Assembly: GCA_016719135.1 (NCBI GenBank)
Contig: JADKAV010000020.1
Location: forward strand, 1 to 55,785
Source: Micrococcales bacterium
GTDB lineage: Bacteria; Actinomycetota; Actinomycetes; S36-B12; UBA10799
DNA: 55,785 bases
Reading direction: 5' to 3'
Made by a program: the position numbers and the translations under genes. The notes below the pieces were generated by a model. That model worked only from the letters and a program-made list of their open reading frames with translations. It ran no database searches and was not told where the DNA came from. Shown here piece after piece: positions 43,347 to 51,980 of the stretch. How positions within the stretch are numbered: position 1 is the stretch's first letter; every line of letters begins with the position of its first letter.

Positions 43347-44462
43347 ATGACCAACCGTGGGGTACCCCCCGAGTTCGAGTCGTGGATGCGCCCTGAGGGC
43401 GGTGAACAACCCACGCAGCGGTTGAACGCGCCCGGCGCACGGCGCCCCGTGGGTTCGCCGACCGGTCCGGCCCCGCGCCCGGTGGGCAGTCCTCAGCGGC
43501 CAGCCGTACAGACCCTTCCACGGACCATCCCGCCGACCAAGCGGCGCAGGCGGCGCTGGAGCGTCAAGCGGATCCTGCTCACCGCGCTGGCCGTCATCGC
43601 GGTCTACGTAACGGCCGTGGCCACCGTCTTCGCGACATCGGTGACGAAGATCGACGCACTGCCGGTGAGTTCCGTCTCATCGTCTGGCACCAACTACCTG
43701 CTCGTGGGCAGTGACAGCCGCGTTGGGCTGTCGGCCAAGGAGCAGAAGCGCCTGCACACCGGATCCACCGAGGGTCAGCGAACCGACACGATCATGATCA
43801 TGCACGTGCCGCTCATCGGCGCACCGACGTTGGTGTCCATCCCCCGTGACTCCTGGGTCGGGATTCCCGGGTACGGCCAAGGCAAGATCAACTCCGCGTT
43901 CGCGCTCGGCGGCCCGCAGCTGATGATCACGACGGTCGAAGAGGCAACCGGCTTACACATCGACAACTACGTGGAGATCGGATTCGCCGGGGTCGCGGAC
44001 ACCACCGATGCGCTCGGCGGGGTCCGCTTGTGCCCCGATCGCCGCTACAACGACGCGAACAGCGGTTTGAAAGTGAAGAAGGGCTGTCAGATCATGGACG
44101 GCCAGGATGCGCTGGCCTACGTCCGCATGCGCTACGCCGACCCGCGCGGCGACCTCGGCCGGGTCGAGCGGCAACAAGAGTTCATGTCGGCGGTGGCCAA
44201 GCGGGCCATGAGCCCCATCACCTGGCTGCTTCCGTGGCGGGCCTTCGGTGCGGCATCTGCGGCGGGCGGCAGCCTGACCGTCGACAAGAGCACCGGCATC
44301 TTCGACGATGCCCGGCTGGCGGTCGCGATGGGCATGATCTCCATGGGCATGGGAGACGCGACAACGGTGCCCACGGGGGACGGCAGCTACTACGTCGGTG
44401 GCCAGGATGCTGTGAAGTGGGACACCCCCAGAGCACTGGAGTTGTTCAACTCGATCGACTGA
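43347..44462 (+). CDS. LytR-CpsA-Psr family cell-wall glycopolymer ligase
   Basis: 371 residues. A Pro/Arg-rich cytoplasmic N-terminus (~1-72) leads to one transmembrane helix (~75-96) and the LCP catalytic domain outside the cell: NYLLVGSDSRVG, EGQRTDTIMIMHVP, TLVSIPRDSWVGIPGYGQGKINSAF and ALAYVRMRYADPRGDLGRVERQQEF contain the Arg and Asp residues that bind the polyprenyl-pyrophosphate glycan. The enzyme attaches arabinogalactan-, teichoic- or capsule-type polymers to peptidoglycan. It is 43 bases upstream of the aldo/keto reductase gene. Confidence 0.92.
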   Translation: MTNRGVPPEFESWMRPEGGEQPTQRLNAPGARRPVGSPTGPAPRPVGSPQRPAVQTLPRTIPPTKRRRRRWSVKRILLTALAVIAVYVTAVATVFATSVTKIDALPVSSVSSSGTNYLLVGSDSRVGLSAKEQKRLHTGSTEGQRTDTIMIMHVPLIGAPTLVSIPRDSWVGIPGYGQGKINSAFALGGPQLMITTVEEATGLHIDNYVEIGFAGVADTTDALGGVRLCPDRRYNDANSGLKVKKGCQIMDGQDALAYVRMRYADPRGDLGRVERQQEFMSAVAKRAMSPITWLLPWRAFGAASAAGGSLTVDKSTGIFDDARLAVAMGMISMGMGDATTVPTGDGSYYVGGQDAVKWDTPRALELFNSID

Positions 44463-44505
44463 TCGAGCTCTGGCCAGATCGGCGCGTAGCGGTAAGAGTG
44501 GACTC

Positions 44506-45398
44506 ATGCAGACGCGAACTCTTGGTGACACATCCGTCTTCCCCATCGGCCTGGGCTGCATGCCCATGTCCGGGCGGCGCATGCTCGACCACCGGGACCG
44601 TGCGATCGAGACGATCCACACCGCGCTGGACGCCGGGGTGAACCTGCTCGATACCGCGAACATCTACGCTCCCGATGCCGAGCACTTCGGGCACAACGAG
44701 CAATTGGTGGCCGAGGCGGTGCGCACGTATTCGGGGCTGCGTCCGTTGATCGCCACGAAGGGTGGGATCACCCGCGAGCCCGGCGAGATCTGGGGTCGGG
44801 CAGGGCGCCGCGATGCGCTGATGTCGGCGGCGATCGCCTCCGCGAAACGCCTGGAGGTCGACATCATCGACCTGTACTACTTGCATCGTGCCGACCCGGC
44901 GGTCCGCTACGACGAACAGATCAAAGGACTGGTCGCGGTCAAGGAGGCGGGTCTCGCCCAGCGGATCGGTGTTTCGAACGTCGATGCGGCGATGCTGCAG
45001 CGAGCGCTGGAGGTCGCCGGTGGGCCGGCCACGACGACGGCATCGTCGCGGTCCAGAACGAGCGGTCACCGCGCTACCGGGCAGACTCCGACCTGCTGGA
45101 CATCTGCACCCAGGAGGGCATCGCCTACCTGCCCTGGTCACCGCTGACCGGGGCGGAACTGTTCGCCGAGCACGCGGCCATGCGCGGCGTGAGCCCGCAG
45201 AGGCTGACGCTGGCCTGGCTGCTCGGGCAGTCGCCGGTGGTGATCCCGATCCCGGGCAGCACCAGGCCGCAGACGATCCTGGACTCCATCGAAGCGGTAC
45301 AGCTGAGCATCTCCGTCGACGAGGGTGCGGCCCTGTCGGCGCTGCCCTTCCAGGAGCAGTCGCTGTACCCGGACAGCGAACCCAAGCCGCCGCTGTAG
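44506..45398 (+). pseudogene. Aldo/keto reductase, one frameshift
   Basis: The first ~170 codons give the family start (MQTRTLGDTSVFPIGLGCMP), the catalytic Asp/Tyr region LLDTANIY, the Lys in IATKGG, and the DLYYLHRADP strand. Near 45020-45030 the frame shifts; the next frame gives DDGIVAVQNERSPRYR, YLPWSPLTG, LAWLLGQSPVVIPIPGSTRP and ends at a TAG at 45396-45398. The joined length of ~296 is normal. All core residues are present, so a single-base sequencing error in a GC-rich run is likely. The enzyme would be an NADPH-dependent reductase of unknown substrate. Confidence 0.82.
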
Positions 45399-45465
45399 TC
45401 GCCCTTCACCCCTGGCGGTCTGCTGTCCAACCTCTGAGCGGGGGCATGCGCACCCCCTGCGGATT

Positions 45466-45482
45466 CTCACCGGTCTCTTACC
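45466..45482 (+). promoter_or_regulatory. Candidate OmpR-type response-regulator site (copy 2)
   Basis: CTCACCGGTCTCTTACC, 67 bases before the PepSY-like gene. It matches the element at 6337-6353 in 14 of 17 positions. Half-sites CTCAC and CTTAC are ~10 bases apart. More loosely similar half-sites (TTCAC, CTCAC) follow around 45500-45520. Confidence 0.4.
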
Positions 45483-45548
45483 CAGGTCCCGCGCAACTCT
45501 CGTTCACGGCACTCACAGTCGTAGGCACGACAACCGAGAGGACCGAAC

Positions 45549-46418
45549 ATGAAGAAGATTGGAACCGTGGCCGCTGCCAGTATCGGAGCGTTCGCCGTCG
45601 GGGCCACCGTCGCAGGCGGAATCGCCATCGCCAGCGCCGACGCGAACAGTGCGACCGACAGCCCCTCGAACTCCCAACAGGGCTGGGGCCGAGGACCGAT
45701 GGGTGGCGAGCGCGGACCCGGCCAACTGGTGACCGGTGAGGATGCTCAGAAGTCGATCGCTGCCGCGCTGACGGCGGTCTCGGGCACCGCGGACCACGTG
45801 CACAAGGCGCCCGACGGGACCTACCGCGTCATGGTGACAACCGCCGAAGGCAAGCACATCGTGGTGACCCTCGACGCCAACTTCGTGGTTACCGGTCAGC
45901 AGGAGATGCGAGGTCGCGGCCCCGGCCACGGCCGAGGCACCCCGGCCACTGCCGAAGAGACTCAGCAGGCCACCGACGCTGCTCTGGCGAGGATTCCGGG
46001 CGCAACCGTACTCAACGTCTTCAAGACCGGTGACGGTGATTTCGCGGTCATGGTGCGCAAGGACAACGGAGCCAAACGTGTGGTGCTGCTCGATGAGAAC
46101 TACGCCGTGCAATCCGTGGAGAACCCTCGCAAGAACCGCGGAGAACGCCGTGGCCACCACGGACGTTTGGGCAAGGACGTGATCGGACCGAAGTTCAAGA
46201 AGGCAGAAGCATCGGCGCTGGCCGAGGTCCCCGGCGGCACTGTCATGGATGTGCGCAAGAACGGCAAGAAGTACTTCGCCGTCGTGCGCACAGATGACGG
46301 CTCGGTGGTCATCGTCAAGATGAACTCCGCCTTCAAGGTCACCGGGACGCAGGACATGAACTTTCCTCGCGATGGTCGCGGTCCGGCAGGTCCGGCGTCC
46401 TCGGCCACTGCGGCCTGA
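45549..46418 (+). CDS. Secreted protein with three PepSY-like repeats
   Basis: 289 residues. The signal region MKKIGTVAAASIGAFAVGAT runs to cleavage near ASA (~30). A Gly/Arg/Pro-rich segment separates three ~65-residue repeats, each with an Ala-rich helix and a beta hairpin: AQKSIAAALTAVSGTADHVHK with VMVTTAEGKHIVVTLD; QQATDAALARIPGATVLNVFK with VMVRKDNGAKRVVLLD; KKAEASALAEVPGGTVMDVRK with AVVRTDDGSVVIVKMN. This is the PepSY-type layout, often found in secreted inhibitors or partners of two-component sensors. The RR/HK pair lies 1.4 kb away, and the upstream element is shared with the DUF2202 gene. Confidence 0.8.
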   Translation: MKKIGTVAAASIGAFAVGATVAGGIAIASADANSATDSPSNSQQGWGRGPMGGERGPGQLVTGEDAQKSIAAALTAVSGTADHVHKAPDGTYRVMVTTAEGKHIVVTLDANFVVTGQQEMRGRGPGHGRGTPATAEETQQATDAALARIPGATVLNVFKTGDGDFAVMVRKDNGAKRVVLLDENYAVQSVENPRKNRGERRGHHGRLGKDVIGPKFKKAEASALAEVPGGTVMDVRKNGKKYFAVVRTDDGSVVIVKMNSAFKVTGTQDMNFPRDGRGPAGPASSATAA

Positions 46419-46425
46419 GCCACCC

Positions 46426-46465
46426 GTGATGCGCCGCGCTACTCCCCCGTTGCGCGGCGCATCAC
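46426..46465. terminator. Perfect bidirectional terminator hairpin
   Basis: GTGATGCGCCGCGC and GCGCGGCGCATCAC form a 14-base-pair perfect stem with a 12-base loop. It lies seven bases after the PepSY-like gene; its right arm includes the stop codon of the convergent gene. It very probably ends both transcripts. Confidence 0.85.
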
Positions 46466-47739
46466 CGGTAGCTGAAACTCGGCAGCCGCATCGTGGCCAG
46501 GACCAGATTGTGATCACTTCCGCGGTACCGGTTGTCGAAGCGGCCGCCCTTCAGTTTGAGGAAGACCTCATAGTGAAGCAGCTTCGCGCGCTTCGCGAGC
46601 ACGTAGTCGATGCGGGCCGGATCGTCGGCGCGGAACGGTTTGGCCGGGAACGGATTGCGGTAGATGGTGGTGACATTGACCGTGGCGGCATCACCGTTGG
46701 TTCGACGCGGCGCGGTGTAGGCATCGCGATAGCCGGCTTTGTTGAACAGGAAGTGAGCACCTCGTGGTTGGCGGCGCTGGTAGGAGTTCAGATCCCCGGC
46801 CACGATGGTGGGGATCTGCGCCAAGCCGCGCTCGGCCTTGTGCCGGTTGAGGGCTCCGATCACACCCAGGGCGCTCGATCGCCGGACCCTTTCACCGGCC
46901 GCGGTCTTCTCGTTCGGCAGATGCACGGACACCGCCAGGAATCCAGTCTGAGTGCGCTTGTGCCGCAGGTAGGCCCAGGACCAACCTCGGTCGTAGATGT
47001 TCGCCGGCCACTTACCTTTGGCCACCTGCGCGAGCGACCTCGTGCCTTCGAAGTCGTCGGTGAAGGCAGTCCAGTCGGTGTATTCCCGACAGGTGCCGTA
47101 CTGCTGCCACCAGGCGTCGACCGCGTCGTCATAGGCATCCCACTGGTCCTGGTAGAGCGCGTAAGCCGCCTCCCACGCCTGCAGCTCCTGCCGGTAGCGG
47201 GCAAGTTTCTGCTGGTAGTCCGGATCCCAATTGTTCCAGGGATATTCCGGCCTTTGGACATCGAAGGCTGCTGGCTCGCTGAAGGGCGGCTCTGGGTCGT
47301 CGACGCCGACGAACGGCTGGCAGGAGTCCGGCACCGGAGGATTGGCAATGCGCAACGGCGCTGGCTCGATAGTGGCCGCCTTGTAGAACACGAACGAGTC
47401 CAGCGTGCACTGCTGCCTCGAGGACCCGCAGTCCGACTTCTCCGTGTTCGCGAGCCGATAACCGTGTCGTCCCAACACCTCCTCGAGGTAGTACACCCAC
47501 CCCGAAGCAGCCTCCTGCACCAGGACCACATCGGCCTTGGAAGCGACGATGTTGCGCACAACGGGCTGTCGACGCTTGGCCCAGTTGAACTTGCCGGTCC
47601 CGCATGCCTGTTTGCAGATGTTGTAGGTCGCCACCGTGATGGTGGGGCCTTTCTCCGCGGCGCTGGCGGGCTGCGCGCCGAGCAGTCCCGCGCCTATCAA
47701 CGCAACCGACGTGCCGGCGGTCGTCAACATTCTCTTCAC
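46462..47739 (-). CDS. Secreted endonuclease/exonuclease/phosphatase-family protein
   Basis: 425 residues from GTG 47739 (VKRMLTTAGTSVALIGAGLL), which gives a clean signal peptide ending PASAA; an in-frame start at 47790 adds 17 residues before it. The EEP fold shows TVATYNICKQ (Asn), VVLVQEAASG (metal Glu), FLAVSVHLPNE (His), VAGDLNS (Asp/Asn) and RGSDHNLVLATMRL (final Asp-His). An unusual Tyr/Trp/Gln-rich helical insert (~175-230) with six Cys in the protein sits between core strands. It may cut extracellular nucleic acid or phosphoester substrates; the substrate is unknown. Confidence 0.87.
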   Translation of the reverse strand: MKRMLTTAGTSVALIGAGLLGAQPASAAEKGPTITVATYNICKQACGTGKFNWAKRRQPVVRNIVASKADVVLVQEAASGWVYYLEEVLGRHGYRLANTEKSDCGSSRQQCTLDSFVFYKAATIEPAPLRIANPPVPDSCQPFVGVDDPEPPFSEPAAFDVQRPEYPWNNWDPDYQQKLARYRQELQAWEAAYALYQDQWDAYDDAVDAWWQQYGTCREYTDWTAFTDDFEGTRSLAQVAKGKWPANIYDRGWSWAYLRHKRTQTGFLAVSVHLPNEKTAAGERVRRSSALGVIGALNRHKAERGLAQIPTIVAGDLNSYQRRQPRGAHFLFNKAGYRDAYTAPRRTNGDAATVNVTTIYRNPFPAKPFRADDPARIDYVLAKRAKLLHYEVFLKLKGGRFDNRYRGSDHNLVLATMRLPSFSYR

Positions 47740-47870
47740 CGATTGGCCCCCGTTCTGACAGAACACCGCCATCGTAGAGGCGCGGCTCACGCGCGTTCAT
47801 CAACCTTTCGGTCACCACGCAGGGTCGGCAGACCACGAAGCCGGCCAAGAGCTAAGGCAGACTCGCTGCC

Positions 47871-48536
47871 ATGAAAGTTCTCGTTGCCGATGACGACCGC
47901 GCCATCCGGGAGTCCCTGACCACTGCCCTTGAGATCAATGGCTATGACGTCACGGCCTGCGCGGACGGGGTGGAAGCCCTGGCAGCATTTCGCACTTCGC
48001 GACCCGACGTCCTCGTACTCGACGTGATGATGCCCGGCGTGGATGGGTTGGGGGTGTGTCGAGTCCTGCGTGCCGAGGGCGACCGCGTGCCGATCCTGAT
48101 GCTCACCGCACGCGTCGAGACCGCCGATCGCGTTGCCGGTCTGGACGCCGGGGCCGACGACTACGTGCCCAAGCCCTACGACGTCGACGAGTTGCTGGCC
48201 CGGCTGCGGGCCCTGCTGCGCCGAGCCGAGACGACGACCGACCACAGCGACCTGCTGGTGGGGAACCTACGACTGTCCCCGGGCTCTCGCAGGGTATGGC
48301 GCGGCGACCGGGAACTCGACTTGTCCAAGACCGAGTTCGACCTGCTGGAACTATTGATGCTCAACGCGGGAATCGTGCTGGAACACCACGTGATCTATGA
48401 ACGGATCTGGGGCTACGACTTCGGTCCCGACTCCAAGAACCTGGCGGTCTACGTCGGCTACCTCCGCCGCAAACTCGGGCATCCCGAACTCATCAGGACC
48501 GTACGCGGCGTGGGCTACGCCCTGAGGACCTCGTGA
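47871..48536 (+). CDS. OmpR-family response regulator (MprA-like)
   Basis: 221 residues. The receiver domain has the acidic cluster VADDD, phospho-acceptor D51 (VLDVMMPGVDGL) and Lys in YVPKPYDVDELLARL. A winged-helix DNA-binding domain follows (~125-220): SKTEFDLLELLMLNAG, YERIWGYDF, YVGYLRRKLG, RTVRGVGYALR. It is translationally coupled to the sensor kinase (GTGA overlap). CTCAC/TTCAT half-sites ten bases apart lie at 47786-47800 upstream of it, hinting at autoregulation through the same motif as the two secreted-protein genes. Confidence 0.93.
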   Translation: MKVLVADDDRAIRESLTTALEINGYDVTACADGVEALAAFRTSRPDVLVLDVMMPGVDGLGVCRVLRAEGDRVPILMLTARVETADRVAGLDAGADDYVPKPYDVDELLARLRALLRRAETTTDHSDLLVGNLRLSPGSRRVWRGDRELDLSKTEFDLLELLMLNAGIVLEHHVIYERIWGYDFGPDSKNLAVYVGYLRRKLGHPELIRTVRGVGYALRTS

Positions 48537-49837
48537 GCCTACGTTCGAAACTCGCCATCGCGTTCGCCGTCCTGGCTGTGGTCGTCGCGGGCCTGATGGG
48601 CGTGCTGGGCTATACGGCAACGGCCAATCAGCTGCAGCGGGAGACCGACCGCGCACTGCTCGGTGCAGGGGTAGGCCGTCCAGGGATGGGAGATCGTCCA
48701 GACCGTGACCAGGACGCCAGGCTCGTGCTGTCCGTCGACGGGCAGATCCTGCAAAGCCGCGGAGACGTGGCATTGCCGGTGACGGATGCGGATCGGGCGG
48801 CGGCGGCCTCGGAGCAACCGTCGGTGACCTCAAGGATCCAGTCCATCGACGGCACCCCGTACCGCATCGTCACGGTCTCGCCGGGCCAGGGCAGAGGCGC
48901 GCTCATGGTGGCCCGGGACTGGTCGGAGAACGCGGCCGTGCTGCGGCAGTTGGCCACGGTGTTGTCGGTGCTGGCTGCTGCCCTGGCGGTGGTGGCCGCC
49001 GTCATCGGCTGGCTGGTGGCTCGGCGTATCACCGGGCCATTGATCCGCCTCACGCAGACCGCCGAGCAGATCAGCTCGACCGGCCAGGTGCCGCAAACGA
49101 GCCGGGACGAGGTCGGCCGACTGGCAGGCGCGGGTCACGACGAGGTCGGACGGCTCGCGGGATCCTTCAGCGCGATGTTGCATCGCCTGGCCCGTTCCCA
49201 GGCCGAGCAGCAGCGCCTCGTGCAGGACGCGGGCCACGAGTTGCGAACGCCCTTGACCTCCCTGCGCACGAACATCAGCCTGCTCGAACGGTTCGACGAA
49301 CTCAGCCCCGAGGTTCGCGCCAGAGTGCTCGCCGACCTCAAGGGTGAGTCCCGGGAACTGACTGGCTTGGTCAACGAGGTGCTGGCCGTGGCTGGTGGGG
49401 AGCACGATCGAGGCGATCCCGAACCTGTACGGCTGGCCGACGTGGCACAGACCGTCGCAACCCGCGCACGCCGTCGCACCGGCCGCGAGATCACTCTGTC
49501 CACCGATGACTCACAGGTCGTCGCCTCCCGGGTCGGCCTGGAGCGCGCGGTGTGGAACCTGCTCGACAACGCGGCCAAGTTCGACACTTCCGGGGCGCCG
49601 ATAGACATCAGGGTCGCGGATGGCGTCGTCGAGGTGCTCGATCGGGGCCCGGGCATCCCCGGCGACGAGGAACCCCACCTGTTCGACCGGTTCTACCGCC
49701 CCGTGAGTTCCCGCAGCCTGCCGGGCTCCGGACTGGGCCTGGCCATCGTCAAAGATGTGGCTGAGTCCGCCGGCGGACGGGCTTTCGTGCGCTCACGCGA
49801 AGGCGGGGGATCGGTTGTCGGGATGGCCTTCGACTGA
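48533..49837 (+). CDS. Sensor histidine kinase (MprB-like) with duplicated linker segment
   Basis: 434 residues. Two helices (~7-27 and ~141-163) flank an extracytoplasmic sensor of ~110 residues. HAMP (~163-212) leads to the H-box AGHELRTPLTSLRTN with H235, and the ATPase domain has NLLDNAAKF (N), DRGPGIP (G1), FDRFYR (F) and GSGLGLAIV (G2). The HAMP end contains DEVGRLAG twice (192-199 and 203-210), an 11-residue tandem duplication (33 bases apart). The ligand is unknown; the PepSY-like neighbour is a candidate partner. GTG start overlapping the regulator. Confidence 0.92.
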   Translation: MSLRSKLAIAFAVLAVVVAGLMGVLGYTATANQLQRETDRALLGAGVGRPGMGDRPDRDQDARLVLSVDGQILQSRGDVALPVTDADRAAAASEQPSVTSRIQSIDGTPYRIVTVSPGQGRGALMVARDWSENAAVLRQLATVLSVLAAALAVVAAVIGWLVARRITGPLIRLTQTAEQISSTGQVPQTSRDEVGRLAGAGHDEVGRLAGSFSAMLHRLARSQAEQQRLVQDAGHELRTPLTSLRTNISLLERFDELSPEVRARVLADLKGESRELTGLVNEVLAVAGGEHDRGDPEPVRLADVAQTVATRARRRTGREITLSTDDSQVVASRVGLERAVWNLLDNAAKFDTSGAPIDIRVADGVVEVLDRGPGIPGDEEPHLFDRFYRPVSSRSLPGSGLGLAIVKDVAESAGGRAFVRSREGGGSVVGMAFD

Positions 49838-49854
49838 CGGTTGTCATGGCCCCT

Positions 49855-49876
49855 GACCGATCGGCTCCTATCGGTC
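49855..49876. terminator. Small hairpin between sensor kinase and agmatinase genes
   Basis: GACCGAT and ATCGGTC flank an eight-base loop in the ~30-base space between two convergent genes; the right arm includes the agmatinase stop codon. Seven pairs only. Confidence 0.4.
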
Positions 49877-50881
49877 CAGCAAGGGCCGACGCGGATCCCA
49901 GGTGGTTCCGTCGCGGGCATCCTTGCGCCGGCGGGCCATAGCGGTAAGCGCCTCCAGGACGACCCGATTGCCGAGCAGGGCCGTGATGTCGGCGTGGTCG
50001 TACGGCGGCGACACCTCCACGACGTCCATGCCCAGCACCGGCAGTTCGTAGCAGATCCGGCGCACGGCGTCGAGCAACTGCCGCGCGCTCAAGCCCCCCG
50101 GTTCCGGGGTCCCCGTCCCCGGTGCGTGACCCGGGTCGCAGACATCGATATCCACACTCAAGAAGATGCCGTCACAATCGTCCAGGGCGATCTCGAACGC
50201 TTCGGTCAGACACTCCTCGAGCCCTCGGCTGACGATCTCGGTCATCTCGAAGGAACGCATCCGCTGTTGGGCCATCCACTCGAGGATGTCCGGCGGTGGC
50301 CAGTACCCTCGCAGCCCGATCTGCAGGAACCGATCTCCGCGCGCGGCACCCGATTCGATGAGCCGGCGCATCGGCTGGCCGTGGCCGATCAGCGAACCGA
50401 ACTCGATGTCGCCGGTGTCGGCGTGGGCGTCGAAGTGGATGACGCTGACCCGGCCCCAGCGGTCCCCGCCGCGCGCCACCCCGGTCACATCCGGCCACGT
50501 GACGGTGTGATCCCCGCCGAGGATCAGCGGGATGGCCCCAGTGGCCGCCACCTTCTCGACCGCGGCCTCGAGATCGGCGCAGGAGCGGGCGGCGTCCCCG
50601 GAGTACATCTCCACGTCGCCCACATCCACGACGCGGAGATCCTGCAGTCCGTCCACCCGCATGGCCAGCGACGGCCGCGAACCGTCGTGTGCCAAGTAGC
50701 AGGTTTCGCGCAGCGCCTTCGGACCGAAACGTGCCCCCGAGCGGTAGGACGTGCCACCGTCGAAGGGCGCTCCGAGGATGACCACGTCCGCATCCTGGTA
50801 AGTCTCCAGCTCGTCGAGGTCCGCGGCGTCCACGCCGAGGAACGTGATGTCCGGACCGAACTGTGCGCCATACCGTGCCAT
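49868..50881 (-). CDS. Agmatinase/ureohydrolase family protein
   Basis: 337 residues from ATG 50881 (MARYGAQFGPDITFLGVDAA). Upstream in-frame Mets lie in the divergent TauE promoter and are not supported. Manganese-ligand motifs of the arginase family are all present: LGGDHTVTWP, IHFDAHADTGDIEFG and SVDIDVCDPGHAPGTGTPEPGG, plus FDGGTSYRSGARFGP at the N-terminus, which is the agmatinase form. It would release urea from agmatine to give putrescine. Guanidinobutyrate or a related guanidino compound is the main alternative. The putrescine catabolic cluster at 17192-24885 supports the agmatinase assignment. Confidence 0.87.
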   Translation of the reverse strand: MARYGAQFGPDITFLGVDAADLDELETYQDADVVILGAPFDGGTSYRSGARFGPKALRETCYLAHDGSRPSLAMRVDGLQDLRVVDVGDVEMYSGDAARSCADLEAAVEKVAATGAIPLILGGDHTVTWPDVTGVARGGDRWGRVSVIHFDAHADTGDIEFGSLIGHGQPMRRLIESGAARGDRFLQIGLRGYWPPPDILEWMAQQRMRSFEMTEIVSRGLEECLTEAFEIALDDCDGIFLSVDIDVCDPGHAPGTGTPEPGGLSARQLLDAVRRICYELPVLGMDVVEVSPPYDHADITALLGNRVVLEALTAMARRRKDARDGTTWDPRRPLLDR

Positions 50882-51071
50882 GGGGTCAGCGTAGTTGCCA
50901 AGCAGGACCCATGGTCGCCACCGAAGGCTGTCCATGCGTCGCTGGGCTGCGGGCTCTGATCGCTCGAACGGTCCCGCAGCCATCGGCGGCCCGCCGAGGG
51001 CAGGCCCCGGCATGGGCGACACGACCGGGTCCCTCGATCACGATCGATCCCCGGTAGGGGACACTTTCGCA

Positions 51072-51971
51072 GTGACGCTCGATCCGTTCCTGGCCCTCGG
51101 GGGGTTGTTCGCGGGATCCGTCGTCGGGATGACGGGCCTCGGTGGAGCGGCCATCGTCACGCCGATGCTGTTGCTGCTCTTCAACATCCCACCGGCGGTG
51201 GCCGTGTCCACCGATGTCGTTTCAGCCGCCGTCATGAAGCCGGTCGGGGCGTCGGTGCACATCCGCCGCCGTACGCCGTACTACCCGGTCGTGCTGTGGC
51301 TGACCATGGGCTCGGTGCCGGGGGTACTGATCGGCACGTGGCTGTTCTCACGGATCGCCGGCGGCGCGGAGGGCGATGAGACGTTGCGCCGCATGATCGG
51401 CGTCGTGCTGATCGTGGCCGTCGTGGTGACGCTGTTCCGCCTGCGGCTGCGTACCTTCGCCGAATCGCACGGCGACACGCCTTTGCTGTTCTCGCGTCCC
51501 AAACTGCTGATTGCAGGTGGGGTGGGGCTCGTCGTGGGAACCCTGGTCGGACTCACCAGTGTCGGGTCGGGAACGCTGATCGCCGCAAGCATGCTCATCC
51601 TGTTCCCATCGATGCTGCCGAGCCGCCTGGTCGGAACGGATCTGGTGCAGGCCGTGCCAATGTTGGTGGTCGGCGCGGTCGCGCACTGGGGCCTCGGCGA
51701 AATCGACGCCACCGTGCTGTTCTCGCTATTGCTCGGGCAAATCCCCGGCGTGTTCATCGGGGCCCGGATCTCGAGCCGCTACAACGGCCAAGAGTTGCGT
51801 TGGCTGCTGCTGGTGCTGGTCGGGTCGGCGGGAATCGCACTTCTGGGAGCGCCGACGTGGCTGGCCACCACGACCACCATCGGCGGGGTACTCCTGCTGG
51901 GAGTGCCCATCGTGGTGCGCAGTGTTCGAGACCGACGCACGCGCGCTGATTCGTCCGTCGGACCTCCGTAA
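51072..51971 (+). CDS. TauE/SafE-family sulfite/anion permease
   Basis: 299 residues with seven to eight helices. GLFAGSVVGMTGLGGAAIVTPMLL (~11-34) and the second-half copy GLVVGTLVGLTSVGSGTLIAASM are the paired TauE/SafE signatures, with VSTDVVSAAVMKPVGASVHIR after the first. Members export sulfite, sulfoacetate or other organosulfur anions. The GTG start at 51072 is preferred because longer readings overlap the agmatinase promoter. The DUF2804 gene starts nine bases after it. Confidence 0.87.
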   Translation: MTLDPFLALGGLFAGSVVGMTGLGGAAIVTPMLLLLFNIPPAVAVSTDVVSAAVMKPVGASVHIRRRTPYYPVVLWLTMGSVPGVLIGTWLFSRIAGGAEGDETLRRMIGVVLIVAVVVTLFRLRLRTFAESHGDTPLLFSRPKLLIAGGVGLVVGTLVGLTSVGSGTLIAASMLILFPSMLPSRLVGTDLVQAVPMLVVGAVAHWGLGEIDATVLFSLLLGQIPGVFIGARISSRYNGQELRWLLLVLVGSAGIALLGAPTWLATTTTIGGVLLLGVPIVVRSVRDRRTRADSSVGPP

Positions 51972-51980
51972 TCTGGCACT

